A DNA stretch of 64,000 bases from contig CAVRUD010000032.1 of the NCBI GenBank assembly GCA_963724285.1, forward strand, positions 439,401 through 503,400. The letters run 5' to 3'. Each line of letters starts with the position of its first letter. Position 1 is the stretch's first letter. Position numbers and translations under genes: made by a program. Below are positions 27,404 through 35,974 of this stretch, piece by piece. Source of the DNA: CAVRUD01 sp963724285 (GTDB taxonomy: Bacteria > Chloroflexota > Chloroflexia > Thermomicrobiales > UBA6265). The notes under the pieces were generated by a model. It searched no databases. It was not told where the DNA came from and saw only the letters and a list, made by a program, of their open reading frames with translations.

Positions 27404-28912
27404 ATGGACCCCACACGTTTCGACGCCCTCGCCCGCTCGCTCGCCGCGCCCCAATCCCGGCGCGGCCTCCTCGGCGGCGCGGCCGCCCTCCTCGCCGGCC
27501 TGGCCGCCGGGCGCGCGGCCGCCGCCGCCCCGGCAGGCAAGGTCGGCGTCTGCCACCAGACCGGGTCCGCCTCCAACCGGTACGAGTACATCGAGGTCAG
27601 CCAGAACGTGGCCGAGACCCACGCGGCGCACGGCGACGCGGTGGGCGTGAACCTCCGGACCGACCTGAACAACTGCGGCACCTGCGGCACCGTCTGCGGC
27701 GGCGACGCCTGCAACACCGCGGTCTGCCAAGGCGGGAAGTGCACCACGACGGCGGTGGTTTGCCCGGACGACGGGAACGTGTGCACGGACGTGAGTTGCG
27801 TCGCGGGCACCGGCTGCGTCCCCACCAATAACACTGCCGCCTGCATGACCACGGACGGCGAGCCTGGGACGTGCGCGGGCGGCTTCTGTGTCTGCACCCC
27901 GCAGTCGAACACCCAGACCTGCACCTCGCAGGGGCGCGTCTGCGGCCCGGCTACGAATAACTGCGGGGGCCCGGTCGCCAGCTGCGGCGCCTGCGCCGCC
28001 AACGAGACGTGCACCCAAGCGGGGACCTGCGCCTGCCCGAACGTGTCCTGCGGCGCGGCGTGCTGCCCCCCTAACCAGATCTGCATCGGCGGCGCCTGCG
28101 CGGTCCGGGCCGGTGTGGGCCTCGCGTGCGACACCTCTGGCGACAACGACTGCCAGGAAGGCCTCACCTGTTGCGGTGGCTTCTGTCGCGACACCCTGAC
28201 GGACGAGAACAACTGCGGCGGCTGCGCGGACGCGGACGGCGATGTCTGCCAGGCGGGGGACCCGAACCTCTGCCAAGGGGCGGGCGTCTGCACCACCGGC
28301 GTGTGCGGCTTCACCCCGCTGTCCGACGGCGCCGCTTGCGACGATGGGTTGTTCTGCACCACCGGCGACACCTGCCAGGCGGGTGCGTGCGCCGGCGGCA
28401 CTCCGACGTGCGACCCGAACGCCTGCCTCACCTGCGACGAGACGGCGAACACCTGTACCTCCGCCTGCACCGCCAACCAGACCTGCACCCAGGGGATGTG
28501 CACCTGCCCGAACGTGACCTGCAACGGGGCATGCTGCGCGCCGGGCCAGGTCTGCGGCGGCAGCGTCTGCGCGGCGCCGACGACCACCACATCGACCACC
28601 ACGACGACCACGACCACGACACGGGCACCAACGACGACCACCACCACGACCCGTGACCCGCGGGGCACCTGCACGACGGGCCCGACCTGCAATGGCGGCA
28701 ACAACGCAACATGCAACAACCGCTCGGACTGCTATTGCTGGACGAGTGCGACCGGCGGGGCTATCGTCTGCGCCGCCGGCGGCAACTGCTCAGGCTGCAC
28801 CAGCGATGCCTCCTGCGTCGCCGAGGGTTACCCACAGGGCTCGCGGTGCGTCCTTGTTCCGAGCTGCGGTTGCCCCAGCGGCCGTGCCTGCCAGGCGCCG
28901 TGCCCCGCCTAA
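27404..28912 (+). CDS. Secreted Cys-rich protein with Thr linker (paralogue B)
   Basis: Intact, 502 residues from ATG 27404. Starts MDPTRFDALARSLAAPQSRR, nearly as in paralogue A, with a twin-arginine signal and Ala-rich helix. The mature part has about 60 cysteines in CxxCGxxC, CACPNVxC and ACCxPxQxC motifs of the Stig1/EGF-like type. Asn-Cys-Gly 'NNCGGC' motifs recur. A pure Thr/Arg linker (28578-28665) separates a last Cys domain ending GRACQAPCPA. The 19-base leader CCGGATACCGGAAAGACGC just before the ATG is identical in both paralogues. It is likely a cell-surface protein; binding role unknown. Confidence 0.8.
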   Translation: MDPTRFDALARSLAAPQSRRGLLGGAAALLAGLAAGRAAAAAPAGKVGVCHQTGSASNRYEYIEVSQNVAETHAAHGDAVGVNLRTDLNNCGTCGTVCGGDACNTAVCQGGKCTTTAVVCPDDGNVCTDVSCVAGTGCVPTNNTAACMTTDGEPGTCAGGFCVCTPQSNTQTCTSQGRVCGPATNNCGGPVASCGACAANETCTQAGTCACPNVSCGAACCPPNQICIGGACAVRAGVGLACDTSGDNDCQEGLTCCGGFCRDTLTDENNCGGCADADGDVCQAGDPNLCQGAGVCTTGVCGFTPLSDGAACDDGLFCTTGDTCQAGACAGGTPTCDPNACLTCDETANTCTSACTANQTCTQGMCTCPNVTCNGACCAPGQVCGGSVCAAPTTTTSTTTTTTTTTRAPTTTTTTTRDPRGTCTTGPTCNGGNNATCNNRSDCYCWTSATGGAIVCAAGGNCSGCTSDASCVAEGYPQGSRCVLVPSCGCPSGRACQAPCPA

Positions 28913-28922
28913 ACGAGGGCGG

Positions 28923-29044
28923 CGTGGAGCTCGGCGATCGACGGGCGGCTGCTCGGGGGGACGCTGGAGGTCGACGCCGCCCCGGGCGAGGGCGTCACGG
29001 TCACCGCCGAGTTGCCGATTGCCGAGGGCAACGCGCCGGACTGA
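28923..29044 (+). pseudogene. C-terminal remnant of a sensor histidine kinase ATPase domain
   Basis: Reads AIDGRLLGGTLEVDAAPGEG then VTVTAELPIAEGNAPD and TGA. RLLGGTLEVxSxPGEGTTVxAELP is the end of the HATPase_c domain in NarX/DesK-type kinases. Nothing upstream encodes the rest; the preceding Cys-rich gene stops 11 bases earlier. Confidence 0.55.
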
Positions 29045-29071
29045 AAACCCCTACCATCCCCAACTCGCATC

Positions 29072-29165
29072 TCGGTGCACCACACAGCTGCGCAACCGGG
29101 CTGGTGCTGCGGCTCACCGAGGCGGAGGTGGAGGCACTAGCGGAGCAGGACCTGGCCGCCGATAG
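29072..29165 (+). repeat. Tail-module copy 5 (complete), followed by hairpin
   Basis: Reads LGAPHSCATGLVLRLTEAEV then EALAEQDLAAD, running on into RPPHN instead of a stop. An 11-bp hairpin (29193-29203 / 29212-29222) follows. Confidence 0.75.
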
Positions 29166-29258
29166 GCCGCCCCACAACCCACCGTTATGGCACGGGCCGA
29201 CGCCCAGGTACGCGTCGGCCCGGTGCGGTGCGTGGGCGGACGGCACGGCGTGGCCGGC

Positions 29259-29529
29259 CTAACCCGGGGTTTCCTTTGCGGCGAGCAGGTATCCCCACGA
29301 GTTCTCGCCGGCCGCCCAGGCGTGCAGCGCCGGGCCGTCGAGGGTGGAGGTCTCCCCGGTTGCCGAAAGGGCCGCAACGGGTCAGCCCCGGCGCCGGGCC
29401 GAACGCGCGGACGTGGTCCCGGACGGTGCGCCGTGCCGCGTGCTCGGTGTCGGCCGTGGCGATCACGCGGCCGCCACGGGCGTCGAAGAGGGTGTACGCG
29501 GGCCGGGGTGCGTCGGGGGGGGGTAGCAT
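29259..29529 (-). CDS. Small protein of unknown function, one frameshift
   Basis: ATG 29527-29529: MLPPPDAPRPAYTLFDARGG, RVIATADTEHAARRTVRDHV, RAFGPAPGLTRCGPFGN. One frame change near 29360 leads to GETSTLDGPALHAWAAGENS, WGYLLAAKETPG and TAG 29259. The reconstructed 89-residue protein has a regular alpha/beta pattern and Trp-rich end and looks genuinely coding. I do not recognise it. It lies between two copies of the tail module, inside the accessory island. Confidence 0.5.
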
Positions 29530-29847
29530 GCTGGTTGGTGGCCCCTGACCTGAACGGCAACGGATCGTTGCCCCGGCTGCCTGCAGGTGCCGTGCCTCGC
29601 TTCGGCGGCCAGCCCTGGCGAGCGCCGTGCTGGCGCCCGTGGGCAGGTGCACCACACGGTTGCCCGGACGGCCCGGTGCTGCGGCCGACCGGGGCCGAGG
29701 TGGAAGCCCTTACCTCGACAGAGCTGGACCTGGCCGCCGACTAGGGCGTGTGTGCAAAGTACCGGGGCGGCAGTTACCACAGGGTTTCCCGGGTAAGACG
29801 CGCTTCCCCACGCGGGGGGGTCCCTTCACTGAACGCAACGACCCTCG
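29530..29847. other. Gap holding tail-module copy 6
   Basis: Apart from the module (29644-29744) no gene is seen; 29760-29840 contains G-runs. Confidence 0.4.
29644..29744 (+). repeat. Tail-module copy 6 (complete)
   Basis: Reads AGAPHGCPDGPVLRPTGAEV then EALTSTELDLAAD and TAG, followed by GGGCGTGTGTGCAAA as after copy 3. Confidence 0.75.
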
Positions 29848-30943
29848 TCAGGGGGTCGCCACGGGTGTTGCGGATGGGATCGCGCCTGGTGCTGGGCCAT
29901 TACCGTTCATCGTCAGTCCGAACATAGACGACACCAGTTGCCACCAATCGAGCACCAATTGCGCGGTCAACCCACTGAGCGCTATTGGCACGTGGTCGAG
30001 AAAATAGGCCGTCCGTCCGTTTGGTCCGATGGCAACGGTCCCTCCTTGCACGTACCGGCAACACCCGCCGTCGGGATGGGCAGCATCGAAAATGACACCG
30101 ATTTGGGGGGTGAGTGCGCTGCAGTCTTCATGGGATAGGTCGCCGGAGGCGTTGTTGTAGCACTCGGGATACTCTGCGCCGTTGAGGTCCGAGTAGGAAA
30201 CGGTGACCTGCACCAGTACGTCGCCGGGGACCACCAACGCACGACCGTCAGCGAGGGGAACGCTCGCCAGCTCTTGCCGTAACCGGTCTACGGCCTGGCG
30301 GTTGCCGTCGGGGACCGAGCGGGGTGGCGCCAACCGCGCGAGCTCGCCGACCCCGAGGTTGGTGTATGTCGGCCCGTCGAAGTATCCAACCAGGCGCATG
30401 TACCCGCAATCGCCGACGGGTGGTTCTCTCCGGGACGTTCCAGAGTTCGACGCTCCGGGGGGATGCAACCGGGCCGGCGCTCACCTCGAGCTCAACATCG
30501 GCAGTCTGTGTGGTAACGCACACAGGGAGCCACGTTTCGAAGCTCACCTCGACGCCAGCCACGGGGGCGCCGACGTTGTAGACGACCAACCCCTCGCGCC
30601 CTCCGGCACTCCACGCTGGGTCTGCCCCGGCCCCGAGGCGGACGTTGACCGCCGGCTCCCGCGCCTGAACCAATTGCCGGTCGAGTAGCTGGGCCTGTTG
30701 GTCGGCGATACGGTTCGCTTCCTGAGTAAGGAAGTAGGCCACTGTGGCACCCACGACCGCGGCAATGGCCATGATGACCGAGGACATGCCGCTGATACCT
30801 GCCCACCGATCCTTTGGCGGCGTGACGACTGGCGGGGCGACGACCATTGGCCGCAGCTTGCTCGCGCCACGACCCCGACGCCAACGGCGCCAGAAGGCAG
30901 CAAGGGTCAAGCCAGCGACAAGGATCCCGAGAACGCGCGGCAC
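29848..30943 (-). CDS. Membrane-anchored protein of unknown function, one frameshift
   Basis: From ATG 30941-30943: an N-terminal hydrophobic stretch (MPRVLGILVAGLTLAAFW), a second helix SSVIMAIAAVVGATVAYFL, then a helical EANRIADQQAQLLDRQLVQA segment and a beta-rich extracytoplasmic part (GLVVYNVGAPVAGVEVSFET). The frame changes near 30430. The continuation REPPVGDCGYMRLVGYFDGP ... GVIFDAAHPDGGCCRYVQGG completes a protein of about 364 residues ending PSATPVATP. It carries several cysteines in the distal part. No recognised family. It lies downstream of the nuclease-like gene on the same strand, with a 195-base gap. Confidence 0.55.
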
Positions 30944-31137
30944 GGACGCCTCCCGATCGGGCTCGGCCGGTGCGGGGAGGCAACTATACCAGTCCGGACA
31001 CTAGTGCCCGTCACGAACTTCGGGCCACGGTGGCGACGAGGCGAGGGAGCGGCTTCGCAGACACGCCCTAACAGCCTCCACAAGCAATCCACACGGCACA
31101 GGGCGGCGCTCACTCGGGCGCCGCCCTAGTTTAGCCA

Positions 31138-32355
31138 TTAGCCTCTCGTTCGCCGGGTCAGCAAGGCAAAGTCCTGCTCTGTCACTGTGTGGGTTTGTTG
31201 CACGTACCAAGACCACGCACCCGCTGCGTCCTTGCCCGAGAACCCACTGAGCTGAGCGCGAAGTGATGCGTCAAGAGCAACCGGGGCGTCATAGAAGTAG
31301 CGGACGTTGCGCACCTGAAACGCCCAGGGGAAGCGCTCCAGCTCCGCCACGAAATCCAGCCGCTTGCGCTCAGGCATACTCGCTACTTCGGCCTCAGCGA
31401 CCACTCCTACGCCTTTCTCGTAGAAGCAAATCCAGTCCCCAGGTTTGAGCGCCTTACGGCCCGGCGTCTTCTCGCCGAACACGTACCAACCCTGGCCTAT
31501 CAATCGATCGAGGATGTCCTGCACGCTCCCGCGAGCATCCCCCTTGATAGGAGTGAGCAGGTACATGCGGTTGCCGGATTGCGGCAACGGCTTCGCCGTC
31601 GTGGAGATTGCGACCGTAGGGGCCGGCGTTGTTGTCGTGGTAGTCGTGCCACGTGGTGCCGGGCCAGACTGCTTAGTGGACCCCCCTGTTGCCGTAGACA
31701 GGTGCACGCGGAACCACTCCACGATCTCCTGGGGCGTGGCTTCCAGGCCCTCTTGGCTCATCGCTTGGCGCAGGTACTGGACGGTAGGCGCGTCCGCCGC
31801 CAGTAGCTGCCCGAGCAGCCACGCTCCAACTCGGCGCTGGCGCAGCCACAGCTGCGTGCCTGTGGGCTCGGTGAGGTATCCACGCGAGAGCTGGCGTATC
31901 AGCTCATAGGTGTCCTCGAACTCCTCGTCGCTGCCGAACGCGAGCATGTTCAGCTTGAAGATGCGCTGCTCGGTGATGTCCCCTTTGAGGTAGCGGTTGA
32001 AGAATTGCAGCTCGCGCCCGTTGGTGAGCGCCGCCCACTCGATGCCTTCCACGGCACAGTATTGGACGAGTTGCGCGGCGTGCTTGTCGGTCAGGTCGGT
32101 GTGGAATGACTCGGCCTCCACCGCGAGGAGGCGGCCACCTGGCCCATTCAGCACGTAGTCGATGTATTCGCCCGAGGACCGCACGTGGTATTCGCGGCTG
32201 ACCACGCCGATGCCGTCCCAGCCAAGCGCGCGCACCAGCGGGTCGATAAAGAACGCACGGGTGTCGGCCTCATTGATCCGAGGCGCCGCCTCCTGCGCGA
32301 GGAACGCCTTCGCTTGCTCCAGGGTGCGCCGCACGGTTTCCTTGGCGTTCTCCAT
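31138..32355 (-). CDS. HsdR_N/type IV restriction-like nuclease domain fused to an EVE/PUA-like domain
   Basis: Residues 1-170 match the N-terminal nuclease domain of type I/IV restriction enzymes: NEADTRAFFIDPLVRALGWD, then SGEYIDYVLNGPGGRLLAVE-AES, DKHAAQLVQYC, WAALTNGRELQFFNRY. The expected D...E-x-K motif ends VEAE, so the lysine position is Glu. Residues about 230-255 are a Thr/Pro-rich linker (GTTTTTTTPAPT). Residues 265-400 resemble an EVE/PUA domain: MYLLTPIKG, GWYVFGEKTPGRKALKPGDW-ICFYEKGVGVVAEAEVAS, FPWAFQVRNVRYF. EVE domains read modified bases in DNA or RNA. ATG 32353-32355 has GGAG upstream. It is divergent from an Mrr-like gene. Likely role: defence against modified DNA (inference). 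Confidence 0.7.
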   Translation of the reverse strand: MENAKETVRRTLEQAKAFLAQEAAPRINEADTRAFFIDPLVRALGWDGIGVVSREYHVRSSGEYIDYVLNGPGGRLLAVEAESFHTDLTDKHAAQLVQYCAVEGIEWAALTNGRELQFFNRYLKGDITEQRIFKLNMLAFGSDEEFEDTYELIRQLSRGYLTEPTGTQLWLRQRRVGAWLLGQLLAADAPTVQYLRQAMSQEGLEATPQEIVEWFRVHLSTATGGSTKQSGPAPRGTTTTTTTPAPTVAISTTAKPLPQSGNRMYLLTPIKGDARGSVQDILDRLIGQGWYVFGEKTPGRKALKPGDWICFYEKGVGVVAEAEVASMPERKRLDFVAELERFPWAFQVRNVRYFYDAPVALDASLRAQLSGFSGKDAAGAWSWYVQQTHTVTEQDFALLTRRTRG

Positions 32356-32512
32356 CGAACACTCCGCGACCTGATGCCGTCCGCCACCTTAGCCGTAGCA
32401 TTATGGCCACGAGAAGTAATGGGTCAAGTGTTGTGCCGTACACCTGCCCTCGACGCATCCCTCCGCTCGTACCGGTCGTTCCAAGGATAACCACGGTCCT
32501 AAGCAGCCCGGC

Positions 32513-32547
32513 AGCGGGCCGGGCACCTACCTATTGCCCGGCCCGCT
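32513..32547. terminator. 13-bp hairpin between the two nuclease genes
   Basis: AGCGGGCCGGGCA / TGCCCGGCCCGCT with a 9-nt loop, without a clear T-run. TATGAT (32563-32568) just beyond may be a -10 for the Mrr-like gene. Confidence 0.5.
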
Positions 32548-32609
32548 GTGCTCATGTTCGGCTATGATGTGGCCACCATGACCACCAATAGCATCGGAGC
32601 GGGGCCAGC

Positions 32610-33681
32610 GTGACGGACCCCGTGTTTGAGTACATGATGGCCCTGACCCCCGCCCAGTTTGAGCAGGAGGTGGGCACGTACCTGGCGACCCAGGGCTTCA
32701 CGGACGTGCGCCGCCGTGGTGGCGCCGGTGACGAAGGCGTGGACCTCTACTGCAACGACCCGGACGGCGCAAGGGTCGCGGTGCAGTGCAAGCGAATGCG
32801 TAACATCGTACGTTCCCCTTCCATCCAAACATTCGCCGGCGTCAGTAAACATTCATCCCTGTGACCGCGCGATATTTGTCACCGCATCATCATTTACTGA
32901 GCCCGCTAAGCAGATTGCTCGTAAGTTTGATATCGAACTCATTAGCGGCTCCGGCCTCCGTCCGTACTTTGCTGAGGCGCTGGCGAGGCAGGAGGCGACG
33001 AGACGAGAGACGGAGAGACAGGAGGAGGCGAGGCGGGCGGAGGCGAGACATGAGGAAGCGAGACGCGATGCGAAGTGGGACCAGACAAATTGGCCGGAGC
33101 TAGCGAGACGCCATGCGGAGCGGGAGGAGGCGGCGAGACAGGAGGCGGCGAGACTGGAGGCGGCGCGGCAGGAAGCGGCGATCGCACCGGGCCAATCCCC
33201 CGCGCAGCGATCATTCTCCGCAAACCCAGCCATATCTGAGACGGCGCCCTGGGACGCCATGCGGCGCAAATGGGAGGTGGGTACAACACCGCCCGACGTA
33301 CCCCGTTGGTCGGCGGCCAGGACCATCGCCATTTGGTCGGTCGTCATCGTCGTAGCGTTGGCGGCGTTCATCTATCTTGGAACTCGGCAAGGCGATGGCC
33401 TCTTTTCCCGGGTTCCACCAACTCTCACGGCGTTGGAAGGCGGGCCGCTGCCTGCCTCGCTCCGTGTGACCCGTGGGGGCGTCGTCGCCCTATTGGCGGG
33501 GCCAGCGACAAGTGAGGAGATAATCACGAGCGTACGAGAAGGCAGCGTCCTCCGCGTCGGCGGTCGGCCGGTCAAGCGGTCACTCGCGGACGGCAGCAAA
33601 CAGACTTGGTGGCCCGTATTCGTCCCCGGCACCTCTGACCTGGCGTACATCTCCGATTACTTCGTGCTGTACCCCGAGTAG
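32610..33681 (+). CDS. Mrr-family restriction endonuclease domain with coiled coil, membrane helix and SH3-like end; one frameshift
   Basis: GTG 32610 opens an Mrr_cat domain: LTPAQFEQEVGTYLATQGFT, GDEGVDLYCNDPDGARVAVQCKR (catalytic D...QxK). One inserted T near 32847 breaks the frame; removing it joins SKH to HPCDRAIFVTASSFTEPAKQ, IARKFDIELISGSGLRPYF, the normal end of the domain. Then come an about 70-residue Arg/Glu/Ala coiled coil (RRETERQEEARRAEARHEEA), a linker, one membrane helix (TIAIWSVVIVVALAAFIYL) and a C-terminal about 75-residue SH3-like beta domain (SVREGSVLRVGGRPVKR ... YISDYFVLYPE). Membrane-tethered Mrr with an SH3 is unusual. It is divergent from the HsdR_N-EVE gene, 254 bases apart. 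Confidence 0.72.
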
Positions 33682-33797
33682 CACGTGGTGGCGGCCTTGG
33701 CGTGGCGCCCGGCCTCGCCCGTCATGTGCCGCACGGCCATAGCCCCCCCTCCCCAGGCGGCTGCGGCGCTCGGCCTCGGTTTCTGTCTGGCGCGGCA

Positions 33798-34237
33798 TCA
33801 CCGGTCTCCCACCGCGTGGGCGTAGGCGCAGTGCTCGGCGGCCCACACGGCGCAGCACAGGGCCAGCAGCAGGTCGTCGTGCTCGCCCTCGCGGTGGCGG
33901 TAGGTGTCGTGCAGGGCGGCGGTGATCTTCGTGCGGAAGGTGCGCAACTCGACCTCCAGCTTGTCAGCCTCGCGCCTGCTCTTCCGCCATCAAACCGTGT
34001 CGGTTTTCTCGGCTGGCACCGGAATGAAGAGCAAGGACCTAACGGCGCATCGCCGTCGCGCCCGACCAAGAAAGCTGAGATCCCGGAGCACAAATGCCCG
34101 ATCAACGCTTGCAGAACCAAGATCGGGTACGGGTTGAGGGATCTCACCTGGAAATCGCGGTCTGCGCCGTCTGGCGGGACCAGCGGGTTCCGGAACCACT
34201 TCGGACGGTCACAGGGCAGACCGTCGAGGTGATCCAT
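33798..34237. repeat. Long duplication, copy 2, including terminase-like C-terminal remnant (minus strand)
   Basis: Minus strand 33798-33970 reads KLEVELRTFRTKITAALHDT, YRHREGEHDDLLLALCCAVW, AAEHCAYAHAVGDR, matching 24690-24860. It lacks a start codon. A degenerate small gene begins at 33798 (MPRQTETEAERRS) and is overrun by the Mrr gene. The plus-strand part continues unbroken into the intact DUF2851 gene, so this copy is probably the parental arrangement. Confidence 0.7.
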
Positions 34238-35467
34238 CGCGGCGTCTGGTCAAATGGGTTTGGGCCCGACTTTCGGGATGCCCTCCTCCTGTTCGATGGC
34301 CGGGAGTTGCGGGCCGGGAGCGTCGAGGTCCACCGGCGGACGAGCGGCTGGGACGCGCACGGCCATGCCACCGATCCCCGCTACGACGACGTGATCCTCC
34401 ACGTCGTCCAGGAGCACGACGGCGCGGAGACACGCCGCCACGACGGCGGCGTCGTACCGGTCGTCGAACTTGGCCGGACTGCCGGCTTTCCGATCGACAC
34501 CCGCATGCTCACCGCCCGCTGGGACCGGTTCGGCGGGGAGGCGTGCGCCCCGGAACTCGTGGCGACACAGCCGGAGGTCATCCGGAGCGCACTCTGGCGG
34601 CTCGGCGATGTCCGCCTTGCCGGCAAGGCAGCCCGGTTCGAGGCCCTGCTCACCGGCCTGCCCCCGGGCGAGGTGCTCTACCGGGCGATCTGGGATGGAC
34701 TCGGCTACTCCGCCAACCGCGCCCCGATGGGCACGCTCGCCGCGACGCTGCCGCTGGCCGATATCGAACGGCTACTCATGGCCGCCGGCGCCCGCGAGCG
34801 ACTCGTGGTAACCCGGGCCCTCCTGTATGGCGTGGCCGGGTTCCTGCCGCTGTCGCCCACCGACGCGACGTTCGCCCAGCTTTCACCGGCCGATGTCGCT
34901 GACATCGAGCGTCGCTGGCGAGCCCATGGAGTTCCCTGGCATGGGCTGACGCTCGATCCGACCGCCTGGACCCGGGCCAGGGTTCGCCCATCGAACCACC
35001 CGGCGTTGCGCCTCAACACCGGGGCCGCTGTGCTCGCTGCCATGCGGGACGGCCTGCTGACCGGCCTCCTCGGCCCGCTGCGGTCAGGCGCTGACCCCAT
35101 CGAGACATTGCGAGGGGCCACCGAGATTGACGACAGTCCGTCACTCGGAACCGACCGCTGCGCCGCAATCGTGGCGAACGCGGTCATCCCGTTTGCCCTG
35201 GCGCTGGCGGAGCACACCGGCGACTCCGACCTCAGCGAATCGGCCTCGCGCGCCTGGGAACGCCTCCCCGCCGCCGACTCGAATCAAATCACCCGGCGCG
35301 CCCAACGCCAGGTCGCCGGCGACCGCCGAATCGCCGGACTCGGCTCCCGCGGCCAACAGGGCCTCATCCACCTCGACGCATCATTCTGTGCACCCCGCCG
35401 CTGCTTCGACTGCCCGATCGCGCACGCCGTCGTTCTAACGGGAGAGTGTGAGGAGCAGGAGGGATGA
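34094..35467 (+). CDS. DUF2851 family protein
   Basis: 457 residues, intact. Family signature: LRTVTGQTVEVIHRGVWSNG, GPDFRDALLLFDGRELRAGS, VEVHRRTSGWDAHGHATDPR-YDDVILHVVQEHDG. GPDF...GxVEVH and the WxxHGH block are the conserved core, which has been compared to PD-(D/E)xK nuclease folds; activity is unproven. The C-terminus has a small Cys cluster (CAPRRCFDCPIAH) that may bind metal. Start at ATG 34094 lies in the duplicated leader; there is no strong ribosome site. Fragments of its 5' end occur at 21128 and 25020. Confidence 0.8.
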   Translation: MPDQRLQNQDRVRVEGSHLEIAVCAVWRDQRVPEPLRTVTGQTVEVIHRGVWSNGFGPDFRDALLLFDGRELRAGSVEVHRRTSGWDAHGHATDPRYDDVILHVVQEHDGAETRRHDGGVVPVVELGRTAGFPIDTRMLTARWDRFGGEACAPELVATQPEVIRSALWRLGDVRLAGKAARFEALLTGLPPGEVLYRAIWDGLGYSANRAPMGTLAATLPLADIERLLMAAGARERLVVTRALLYGVAGFLPLSPTDATFAQLSPADVADIERRWRAHGVPWHGLTLDPTAWTRARVRPSNHPALRLNTGAAVLAAMRDGLLTGLLGPLRSGADPIETLRGATEIDDSPSLGTDRCAAIVANAVIPFALALAEHTGDSDLSESASRAWERLPAADSNQITRRAQRQVAGDRRIAGLGSRGQQGLIHLDASFCAPRRCFDCPIAHAVVLTGECEEQEG

Positions 35468-35974
35468 CGGGAAGGCGGAGAGGCAGGACAAAGGCTCCCA
35501 CCCCGCTGCTTCTTCTATCTAGGCAGAGGCAAAGGAATAACGCGCGGGGCGACCGTCCTACCCCGGAGATCCCCGGCGACATCGTCATCCTGCGCCGGTG
35601 ATGGCGCTTGGCGCGCGAGCGCCTTCGGATTCGTGTGAGAGAGCGGTGCGACGGGGATAACGCAAATCGCCGGGGAGGGCGGCAAGCACCGTGCGGCGAC
35701 CTAGATCCCTCGCCCAACTCAGGATGTCTCGAGCGCGACGCTGCGCGCCGATTCACTGACACGGGTGCGCCTCACGGTTTTGCGCCGGTCGTCGTAGGGG
35801 AGGGTCCTGTGCCCTCCCGATCGTCCGCGCGGACGATACCGGGGCCGCGCAACACGGGTATGCCCTCCTGCGTCGGGCATCGGGAGGGCACGGGACCCTC
35901 CCCTAGTCGACGGGCGGGCGACCGACCTCGTCACCGTGCAATTCGATGGGGCACACCCCACTGACACGTTCCCC
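35468..35974. other. Intergenic region with a large inverted repeat
   Basis: No gene. The only strong structure is the inverted repeat at 35795-35905, listed separately. Confidence 0.5.
35795..35905. repeat. 111-bp inverted-repeat element
   Basis: 27-base arms (35795-35821 / 35879-35905; GAGGGTCC.GTGCCCTCCC type) match with one G-U-type mismatch and enclose a nested palindrome CGTCCGCGCGGACG (35822-35835). Likely a dispersed non-coding element. Confidence 0.75.

Noticed and set aside
32563..32568. TATGAT as a firm promoter for the Mrr-like gene
   Set aside because: No acceptable -35 at 16-18 bases upstream, so it is only mentioned, not called.
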